From: a virus
Length of the DNA: 22,092 nt
Strand: one strand, 5' to 3'
Virus record (IMG/VR): IMGVR_UViG_3300030451_006700
Location: 1-22,092 of that record
Each line of letters begins with the position of its first letter. Position 1 is the stretch's first letter. The notes beneath the pieces are model-generated. The model ran no database searches. It worked only from the letters and a program-made list of their open reading frames with translations, and was not told the origin of the DNA. Positions 9,307 to 21,300 of this stretch are shown one piece after another. The position numbers and the translations under genes were made by a program.

Positions 9307-12300
9307 TTATGGAGTCTTAGGTAAAGCACCAGTTTTTCTAAGAGTATAATCTCCACCCGACCTTTGAATTAATGGGAATGTAGATAATCCTGAATTCACT
9401 TCAAATCCTTTAACTGTTAGTGAAATAGGTGAATCAGATCTAGTCAGAGATGATAATTTACCAAATGATAAAGTACCAATGTTGGGTAAAACACCAGTAT
9501 CCAATGAATTATCAGGTGTAGTCACGGTTGCATTACATACTATTTCTGCATTTGAACCGGATTTTGAAATGGATGACACTTGATATATATTATCAAAAAA
9601 TGTTGTTCCAACACCAACTGTCGTTGCTCCACCACTTGTCCGTGATGTAACACCGTGACCATTTGTTGTGTTGCTGACGAATATGTAATTATCGTTAACT
9701 AAACTATCAAAATTACCTCCATCAGTTCTCGATGCATAGAATTTAATAGTTGTGTTACCACTTCCACCTACTTCTATTCTAGTGATAGTTGCAGAAAAAC
9801 CAGATACTGCTTGAACTTTAATGATTTCAGTTTCTGTAACAGGAGGTTGAACAAGAACAGTAGGAGCAATTGTATACCCAAAACCTGCATTAGTAATTGT
9901 AACTCCATTGATACCTCCACTATTCACGGTTACTGTGGCAGTGGCAGTTGTTCCAACTCCAACTCCAATTGATGGTGGAGCACTTATGCTTATTGTTGGT
10001 GCAGTTGTATAATTGCTTCCACTTGAAGCAATACTTATCGCATCTACCTGACCATTTGAAACTGTTGCTGATAGTATACCAACTGTTGGCACAGTAGCAT
10101 TAGAAATTAATTTAACAAAAAAGTCGGGACTTCCTTCACTCTCATAATTAAAGAAATCAGCATTATCAACAAATATGTCATTGGAACCAGCACCTGAAGA
10201 AGTAATATTTCTTATTACTTTTGCAGTAGGATATATTTGAGTTGCGATAGAATCTCTTGTTTTAGGTACAATTCTACCATTAATAATTTTATCATTCTTT
10301 TGCTTGTATACATTTAATGGTTTGAAATTAATTTCATCTATACCCTGTCCTTCATAAACATTAGTTTCAAATCTATCTTTGCTGGTGAGTTCAAATACAG
10401 TTCTTTCATCTTGTGAAATGGAAGTGTTTATTTCTGGAGTTCTTATTATTTGAACATTATCACCCTCTTCTAAGGTTTTGTTGATGTCTGTACTTAGAGC
10501 ACTATCAATTCCAGATGTTCCTTTATACACATAAATTGAAATATCATCATTTTCTGATGGAGCAGTAGTAAATGAAAATACGGTTCCACCTTCAAATTGA
10601 TAGTTTTCACCAGGTCTTTGAACTACACCATTTACAAATATAAGCAATATATTTTGAGCAATAATATCTGAATCATTATCTACTACCACACTCAATAGTT
10701 CTCCATTATAACGTAATGGAAATACTGTTCTAGATCCATTTTGTAGTGGTTTAATTGAATCAATAAAGTCAAATTCACCAAACTGCCAAGATGAGAAATT
10801 ATCTTGATAAATTTCTGAAACTTCAAGAACAAATGGTTCTGCTCTTGTAAAACTCTTGTCAGTAACTAAACCTACCGGTGTAAATTTATCACCCTTTCTG
10901 AAGTTATATCCAGTTCTGCTTAATTCAAAATTTAAAATTCCTGTTGTGGTAACTCCACTTACACTAATTAATGCACCAATACCAGTTTCAGGACCTGTTC
11001 CAAATCCAACTCTTGAAATACCTTCAATAGACATATTACTATATGATGGACTAGGAACAAATATTTCAGGTTCTTTGTAATTCTTTCCACCATCAACAAT
11101 ATTAAATGATAGTGTGCCACCAATTCCGATTGTGGTAGTAATTTTTGCTCCTGAACCTACATTTGCACCCACATTTACTGTAATTGTCTCAGCATTATAT
11201 GATAAAATGGAAGTAGATATACCTGCAACAGGATCTGTTGATCTTGGATATGGATGAATTGTTGAATAATTATCTTTTGAACAAGCGAATGATATGGAAC
11301 CTGTTGCGATCTGAACTGTATTACTATCTGTTAATCCATGTGTTTGAATTCCAGTGCCACTTATGAATAGGACTAAATCTCCTGTCACTGGATCATATGA
11401 TGCATCAGATGGGGTAAACACTATTCCTGTATTTGCTGTCACCGCGTTTGCATCTGCACTTATAAAATCATGTTCATAACCAGGATCAAATACTGTTGCT
11501 GCGACTGATACACCATTTGTTGTAACACCAGTATTGTATCCTGAACCAAACGTAAGATTACCAAACCAATTTTTTACAGTTCCTCCACCAACAAATGTGT
11601 GTGGGATTGTGCTTGGTCCAACTTGTGTCTTAAATGTATTTGTTGATGATATTGATACCACAGAGAACTTATCGCCTATTGTTCCATCGGGGAAAATAGT
11701 AGTCGTAACACCTGCATGAGGAGCAGCACAACTAAACTCTAAATTAGATAGAAAAACTTCATCGGCATAACCCATTCTCAAATTATGCTTACCAACAGTT
11801 GTAATTTCTAAAACTCCAGTATTATTATCATAAGAAGCAGTTGAAATATTATTAGATGCACCACTATATGCAACTCCCACTATAGATGTGATTGTTCCTC
11901 CGGTAGATATCTGAGGTTTTACAATTGCCGGAACTAAAGGTGCATAACCCAATCCACCTGAAGATCCAAGAGATACAATTACACCACCTCTAGGTAAATC
12001 ATTTTGATTCACATCCGTATCATTTGTAATAATATCTCCGTCTGCCACTGTTGTTATTCCAGAGAAAATCACAGTTGTTGTAGACACTCCAGAGGTAACA
12101 TTTTCAACAACTTTATAATTACCCCTTGAATTATTAACAGTTGATGGACTTTGGAATATATTATTAATAAAGAGAATACCGTTTCCTCCAGTATTTCCAA
12201 TACCTGATGTTGATATTCCTCCTGATTTTAATTCAAAATTCGTTCCAATACCTGTAAATTTATTTGAAATATCATCATATATTCTATTCGTGCTATAATC

Positions 12301-15300
12301 ATTTCTCAAATAAACTCTTCCCTCAAAATCAGACCTTGCTGGTGGCAAATTAAATTCATCGACATCTATTGAATTGTTACCCCTTGGTGCCTCAGTGAAG
12401 TGAATTTCTTTACCAACAATATTATAAGAACCTTTAAAAATAGTAACATTACTTGAATTGCTATGAGATGCAGCAGAACTTCCAACATAACCTCTCTGAA
12501 CATTAATTATTGGAAATGTCCCTAAACCACTGATAGGTCCTGTGGTTGATGTTCCGATTCCTACATTTGTAATTCTTACAAACTCATCATCTATTTTTGC
12601 AAGATCCTCAAGATTTATAGATGATATTCCACTCAAACTGAATATTGTTGAGGCAGCACTTATATTTCCATTTAGTTGATAAACTAAATCTGTTTGAGCG
12701 ATTGGATGTTGAACTAGACCATCAATTGTAATTAATGCCTTTGAAAGACCTTTTGCCATTTCAAATTGATGATTATTACCCTCTCCCGCATCGACTAGTG
12801 TTACAGCATTTCCTCCTCTTGTTGTTGATATTGAGAATTGATCATCAGTAGTTCTAATTGCAAACACTGAAGTAGGTAGTGGAGAAGTATTACTATCACC
12901 ATCATGTTTAAACATCATCGCTGTTGAACCAACTCCAACGAAAGATGCTTGGGGTGTGTAAATTAACTCTTCGTTTGTCCTAAAGAAATGATCCTTGATT
13001 GTGAATGTTTTACCAGTTCCAATATTTACAATTGATGTATTTGTTGGATTGAATGTTTTAGCAAAAATTGGAGTGTCGTTACTTGTTAACTCAAAGTTTC
13101 TTCTGTTTATTCGATCACCATTTATAGCATTGAAGAAATTTAAATTTGAGGACTGAGTAAGTTTTCCAAAGACTAATGGATTTGGATAATTAACAGATCC
13201 CAATTTAGTTTTTTCATCAGTATCTGAATAAAATACCTCATTTAAAGATCTTACTGTTGTTATACCAGTGGTAATATCTGGTATGAATTGTAGAATAAAA
13301 TTATCACCCTCAAATTTTGCATGGAAGGTTCCTATTCCAAGGGGAGGATTAGCAGAATTTTCTACTATACCATTTTCTATTGACAGATACTCACTTGAAC
13401 TAGTAAATATTTCAGTGCCATTATGTATAACATATACCTGATGCAATGCTTCTGATGTTGCAGTCGCTACATGAGCAGTCGATTTTAAAGCAATAAATTT
13501 ATTTTTATCTAGTGATGCAATCGTACTTATTCCTGCTTTCTGTTCAAATTTAGATTCAACTAACTGAGTTCTTTCACTCTCATCTGCTTGACCTGGTGCC
13601 AAGAATCTATATGTTCCAATACCAGCAGTAATACTGTTAAATCCAATGATACTTGATCTAACTCTTATTGGATTAGATCTTGTATTAGTTACATTAAATG
13701 ATATAATACTATTACCAATTCCAGAAAGTGATGGACTAAATGTTGCTAAGAAATTTGAGCTAAATGTTCCTTGATTTGAATCAAAATATGATTCTGTAAA
13801 ATATGTGTTTGTTGCATCTCTTCCAACCAGATGTTCAACGTAATTCATATCATTAGTCACAGTATCAGTGACTTGTGTTTTAATAAAGAGACTATCAGAT
13901 GCAAATGTACTGATAATTGAAGAGGTTGTTCCTACTCCAACATTAACAACTGATCCTGTTATATCTGCAAAACCAAATGAACTTGTTCCTGTTCCAGTTA
14001 AAGTTGTATTGAATTTAGTTTCAATTTGTTTAATATCATAATCAACATCAAATTTAAATTCATCTGATGGTGTAAATCTTAAATTATTTCTACCTGATTC
14101 GCTTACTAATTTAAAGTTTGTGAAATCAGATTCTGAACTCAACTTACTCTTTTCAAGAAGATATGAACCTGAATTATTATTTAAAATAATTAATTCTGCA
14201 ATTTGTGTCTGAGTGTTATCGGGATTTTTAACTAATGTAAGAACTCTATTCAAACCATCAGATGGTTGAACTTGTATAATATCTAAGAACGTATTTGGAT
14301 CACTATTTAAATTTGAATAACGTGAACTAATGTCATCAATATTCAAAACATTATTTGATTTTGCTACAATAAAATCTGTTAACTTAACTTTTTGAAGTTC
14401 TATAAACTTAGATTTCGATCTATCTAAATTTAAATCGGTCGTACCAGTTCCGACAAATATATCTCTTGCATTGTCAAAATTGTATATTGTGTCTACTCTT
14501 AATATCTCAGCAAATGTTGGTAAAACATCCAAGAGGGTTGTTACTTTTGCACTTCCATCTACTGGAAAGGCACTTGAGGTGGATGTTATTCCAGTATCTG
14601 AGAAATTTTTAAATCCTGATGTATGGACTAAATTATTAACAGGACTCTTCAGATCATTCCATTCAATTGGACTTTGAATTGAGTATGATAGATTCTGATA
14701 GTAATCATTATCAGGTAAAACTTGAATATCTTCGTTTAATTTTCCAACATTAGTTTCCCAACCTAAATCTTTAATCAGTGAATAATCAACTTCAAATTGA
14801 CCTTTGTTAAGGAATATATTAGTTGATTTTGCTCTGTTTCTGGAGATAGATCCAATTAAAATGTCATCCTCATTTAAATTATCTAGACCTTGCAACTTAA
14901 CAAAATTTTCACCCGATTCAACAACTGTTAAATCTGTTTCAACATCATTAATAATAATTTTTTCACCAATTGTAAAACCTGCTTCTTGTAAATTTAAATT
15001 GAATTTTGGATAAACATTTGAGTTTATAATATCTGCAAATCCTCCAACTGATGTGACAGCAACACCGGTGTTTGTGGTATATTCTGAAACATCGATAGTT
15101 ATTTTATCTAATGCTCCAGTTGTGTCTATACCAACTACTGATAAAAACTTATATCCATAATCAGAGGAGTTAAATCCAGATCCTGCAGCTCCAACTTTTT
15201 GCAATCCTTCAATAAAAACTGAATCGCCAACTTCAAAAGGATTATTTACATATCCTAACGCAGGTGTTGTTATAAAGACATCAAAGGTTGAGGTATTAGC

Positions 15301-18300
15301 AGAAGAATTAACTTTTTGAATACTTACACCGTTTGTATTACTAGTTGCAGCGATGGCAACATTTCCAACAGATATGCCAGTTGGTGATTTCTCAATATTT
15401 ACTCCCAATAATGAAGATCCAGATGTAATGGTTGGTGATGATAAGGTTGCAGTAATTAAACCATCATCAAACGGTACTCCTGTTTCTGTATCGACAACTA
15501 TCAGTTTTGGTGGAGTAATATAATTAGCACCACCATCAGTAACTTCTACACTTAAAATGGACTTTGATCCTCTCAATTGAACAAATTTAGGTAGAAGTGC
15601 TTCTGGTTGCAAAGTAGGATCAGAAGGATACTCAAAACCTTCGTTGATCACTCTCACATTTCTAATATTGCCAACATTATTTGATTTAGTTAATACATTT
15701 ACATCAACAACCGAAGTTGTTCCAACGCTTACAAAAGTGGGTAATTTTTTATAGTTTGAACCACCTGAAACTATTTTAACAGAATTTATAGGACCTGTTA
15801 CATTTTCTGATGTTGTGCTATAGAATAATTGAGAAGAATTTAATTTGTCAGTAATAGTTCTTAATGGTTCATCTACAGTATTAAAAGTAAATGTTTGCAA
15901 ACCAACGTTTGATATTTTAAAGGTGCCATTATAATTATTTTTTACAAATTCAATTTCAGAGTAATTTCTTACAGTATTATCAGCAGTTACTGCTACACCT
16001 AATTTTTCAATATTATAATACAATCTGTTAGGAATTTCATCATCATATGTTAACGTAAATTTGGAATTTGCCTCCCCTGCAGTTATGATACCTACTGGTG
16101 TATTAAAACTTTGACTAGATCCAGTAGACACAAATTCGTTTTTGAATTCTTTATCATGATAAACCTTAAATTTGTATCCAGAGAGAGATGAATCTGAGGT
16201 GTTGAATATTATATTGTTACTTTTCTCTACAAATATTTTTGGATTTATTTTAGAAAATGTATGTATTCCAGATCCTGTTGTTGATGTGATAGCAACGACT
16301 ATTGGAGGATTTGATGTAGCATTTTCAAAGGAGTCACATAAATTAAAAGTTCTATCATCAATAACACTAACAAAGTAATTACTATTACCTAAACCTATAG
16401 GAATATTTGTTGAAACAAGATTTACTTTTTGTCCTGTTGCAAAATTATGATTTTCTAGTGTTATGACATTTGCACCTGTTTGAAAACCAACAGCAGGTAA
16501 GGATGTTGTAATACCCGATGTTGGACATGAAACTGGATCTATAAGTATATTATCGGTTAAAGGATCTCTGCTAATTATAACCTCAGATAATGTTCCAATA
16601 CCTACTGATGTATTTGAAATTACATTTATTTTAATTAAATCGTTATCTTTTAGTTGATGGGAACTAGAACCTAATGAAACAACATTTTTTATATTTTTTA
16701 CACTTACCTTTCTTTCATTAAAATTAGATTTAAATGAATATGTATCTTTATCAGCAACTGCTGAACCACTAATTTCATCGTGGAAAAATACCTCAGATCC
16801 TCCAATAATTGTTTTTATTCCAATAACATTTTTGTTTTTATTGACTGCAAAAACAGTTGATGGCATTGAGGTAATTGTACCATCAGGTGTATCTGAATAA
16901 CCTATTGGATTCCCATCATTTATTACTGTTAATTTTTGATTTGTACTATACGGATGATTTTCTAGATATATTCCTTTAAATGGAATTGTTCTTGTAATTT
17001 TTGTCTCACCGAATGAAAATTCTACCAATCTTGATTGACCAGCAGTAGTACCAAATCCAACCGATTTAATAGGATTAAAAAATACTTTTTGATTTACTTT
17101 AGAGTCAAAATTGTTAACAGATTTTTCAATTGTGAATGAATCTGGAACGATATAAAGAGGTGTTGTTGCTGTGTGTGCTAATCCAGTATCACCTCTCTCA
17201 ACCGTAATTATGTTCGGTTGATCATATGTGTTTAAGACAGTAAGTGTCTCAATCCCTGCACGTATTTTGTCTCCGACCTTTACATACCTTGCAATATTAG
17301 AATAAATTTCAGTTGTCGCAGCACCTGCATTTGAAATTATAGGAGAGATGGCAGAAGAAACAACTGATGAAACACCTATAATATATGATCCATTTATATG
17401 TGAAAGTGATGATGTCAAACCTGATAAAACCACCAAATCACCATCAACTAAATTATGGAAATTTGGAGTTGTTATCCTTAAATTATCATTATCTTCTTTT
17501 GTGATTGTAGATTGATTATAAGTTAATGTATTTGATGTAATACTTGAAATAGAAACACCTTTAATTGATTCAACTTTTGCGATGAGACCGTCACCACCAG
17601 TTCCTGTATTATCAAAGTTTAATATATCACCAACTTTCTGATTAGTTCCATCTTCGATTATCTCAATTTTATTAATAGATCCAGACTCAACTGTCTCTAT
17701 TTCAATTTTTTGAGAATTTAAAGCATCCGATTCAGTAATGAAATCATTTCCAGCATCGCTCTCAGTTACATTATATGGAAAAGTATTTCTTCTTAGAGAT
17801 GAATTAAAAAAGTCAAATGACTGGTTAATTGATAAATTATCTTTTTCTAATTTTGATCTATACTTATTACCTATAAAGTAAGGGAACGCTGGAGCAAATC
17901 TTCCTGATGTAATAATTCCTGTCGCATGATATGCATAAACACCATTCGGATAATCATCATTTATTTCGTATCTACCATTAAATTCATCCAAATCACCACT
18001 ACCATCAAAAATATAATCTTCAATGAAAAATCCAGTGACAAATCCAACATTAGGTCTATCAATTACAGAGTTATCATCTAATTTATATCCACTCTTTAAT
18101 AACTTAATTACATTAGTTTTCTTTTCAGGATCTTCATATCCATATGGACCATATATTGGATTTCCATCATATGCCCATCCGATAATTTTTGATACATTAG
18201 TTCCATCGTCTTTGAATGAGTCACCAGAATAACCACTTACAACATTTTTCAATATACCTTCATGTTCTTCTAATCTACTAGAACTTGGTAAAGAATATTT

Positions 18301-21300
18301 CAAGTTATTATTTACATTGAGAGATCTAACATTTGCATTTATAACACCACCAATACCAGATGGAGTGACACGAATTGAAGTGGTTGACTCAGAATACCCA
18401 ATTCCAGCAGATATGACTTCCACACGATTCACTGAACCAGTTAGTTCCCCATCCAATTCATTCATTACAACTCTTAATTTTGCACCATTACCAATTCCTA
18501 AACTATCAATTACTTCTACCACAGGTGTTGAAAAGAATTTAGATCCTGAGTTGCCGATAGAAACTGTTGATATTCCACCGGTGATTGAATTAATAATTGG
18601 TTTTAATTCAGGTATTAAACCATCAGAACCATTTTTTATTTTTACGATTGGACTGTTTTCGAAATTTAAAATACTAGATCCATAACCTGTTCCCTTTTCA
18701 AGTAAATATATGTCACTTATTTCACCTTTTACAACAGGTGTGATATTTGCAATAACCTTCTCTGACCCAAATGTACCAATACCCAAATATTCAACTGATG
18801 CCACTATATCTGGATATTTAAATATTTGTGTGCCTATACCTGTTGACTCAAAGTTAACAAATTTTTTCTGATTAAAGTTAACTAATGATGTTCCACCTAT
18901 ACCAGCATCAGATAACTTAAATGAATTATCATCTACCTTTGTAATAATATATTGTTGATTTGGTTCTGTTGACAATCCTGTAATTGTAGTGCCATCATGT
19001 TTATAAACGATTTTATCACCATCTTTAAAATTATGATTTTCGAAGTTGATTTTATTGAAAATTGTTGATACATTTGATGGTTGAACTGATAATTTTCTAT
19101 TTTCGTACCCTTCTCCTCCGGAAAGAACGTTCACACTTAGAATAGTATTATTAACAGATCCAACAATAAGTCTTTGAATACCTCCAGCTGTTACTGCAAT
19201 ACCGATTGCCTCTGCTTTATCATTAGTAGCTGCTGCCACACTTTGAGAATTATGAAACCTAACTGTTTTATCATTAACAACACTTACAAAATATTCATTA
19301 TTTGATATAAAATCACCAACAGTTTGACCTATTGAAATTTGTCTATTAGAACTGTATATTACTCTGTCACCTGAATTTAAATTATGACGAGTTCTAAAGG
19401 TAAGAGTTCTTTCAGATTCATCAACACCAAAACCATTAGATGAAGTAAATTCAATAGCGTCGAATACTATTTCTCTTGACCTTTTACCTATAATTGGTTC
19501 TATTACTGCACCTGAACCATTTCCACCAGTAATCCCGATAGAAACTACCCTGTCAATATCAAAGTCTTGCGGATCAACAAAAGCGTCTACTATTTTTCCT
19601 TTAACACAAACTACTGATTTTGCACCAGTCCCAACTCCCTCTTCAATCTCTATCTTAGGTGGATTAATTACATCATATCCACTACCACCCGATAAAACAT
19701 TAAGATTACTTATAGGTCCAAAATATATTTTATCATCTGTCTTATAATTAAATATTTCTACACCATTTATCATTTTACCGATGGTACCTGGTAAAGTTAC
19801 ATCGACATCTCCGTCCTTTAAACTGGGATTTAATGGAAATTTGCTCAATGATTTTGAAGGACTTATTACATTTGATCTTTGCGAATATAAAGTAAATGTA
19901 TGTTCTGCTTCAATTATGTTACCCTCGTTATCTTTTGGAAAGTCTAACTCCAGAGCCGTGCCACTTGGTATAAATGATCTTGATGAATATAATTTCACTT
20001 TGCTGGAGTCTGCATCAGCAATTTCAATAAAATATGCTCCCGTATCTATTCCAACGATTTGAGCAGTTGTACCAACTCCAACTGAATTAAATGTAAGACC
20101 GCTTGATTCATAGAATACCTTATCACCTGTTAATAGTTTAATATTTTTACCTTGCTCATTGATTTGTATTGTTTTAAATTTGCCTGTGCTAACATTTAAA
20201 TCTTGAAATGTGTTAAATGTAATTTTATTCAGTTCAAAATCAATATTTTCAAAAAATGCATCGTCTGATGTAGGAGAATTTTTAGCAGATGGTAAAGAGT
20301 TTGATGCAACATAACCACTATCATCATCAAAGTATACGTTTGTTACATCTGATGTGATATTACCATACTTTAGAGGAACATGATTACTTACTGCTTTGTT
20401 TAGTTTTTTTCTTAAATTTGAATTAGTTCTAACAAGTTTTAAAGTAGTGCCTTGAAATCCACCATCTGGTAAACCTGCGATTTTTATAATTGTATCACTT
20501 AAAACATCTTCTACATATGGTTGGGTATCATTTGCTGATGGGTAAATAATTTCATCAGGTCTGCTTTGATTTACAAACTCTACTTTATCTCCTTTTTTAA
20601 ATATTGACCTGTCAATTTTTTTCTTTAGTGTAAATGTACTACTACCGTCATATTCATCAATTCCTATGAATGAAGATGTATTGTAAATCCAAGAATTTGC
20701 AAAAATCTCTTTATTAGTTTTAATTGTGGGATTCAATACTTTATCACCCAAATTCTTAATTGTAATTACATCCCCTTCGGAAATTATTGCATTTTCTGAT
20801 TTTTGTTTAAATTTTGATAAGATACCTGTAATTCTAAACTCAACTTTTTTTGTAACATCACCATCTTCGTAACCAAAATATATTTCATCTGAGAAAACAC
20901 TATCTGATGTTGAAATTTCAGATTCTACACCTGTGCATCCTAAAAACTGATTTACAGTTTTTTCACTATAAGAAATTGTATTGATGCCAGATAAAACTTT
21001 ACCACTAGAAGGAAATCCAATAGTAGAATCAACTGTAATGACTGAGGATCCAATAGATACATTTTCAATAGATTTACTACTAGGTGTAATCTTGAAATTA
21101 CCCTCTACCAACGATGCACCACTATATCCTATGAAAAGTGAAAATTTAAAGTATTGCTTTCCTTTCCTTGTAAATGGTTCTACCTCAGATACAGATGCTT
21201 GAGTTGATGGATCATTTAATTTTTCTATCTTTTTTATTGTCTGTCCTACTAATCCAATTGGATTTCCTGATAAAACTTCTACTATGACTGTCTCTCTTCT

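Noticed and set aside
9838-10056. CRISPR-like or tandem DNA repeat
   Set aside because: The similarity is at protein level, copies differ in DNA sequence and spacing, and the reading frame continues through them.
18317-18685. 122-codon plus-strand open frame, and similar plus-strand frames at 3933-4235, 6060-6326, 19781-20062 and others
   Set aside because: All lie wholly or mostly opposite long, well-supported minus-strand genes. Their Pro/Ser/Leu-rich products look like antisense shadows, and none shows a convincing ribosome site or family motif.
18892-19396. Literal ubiquitin-activation function for the FCCH-like modules
   Set aside because: The resemblance is to a small beta-barrel pattern only; no adenylation or catalytic Cys domain is present, and the context is a baseplate protein.
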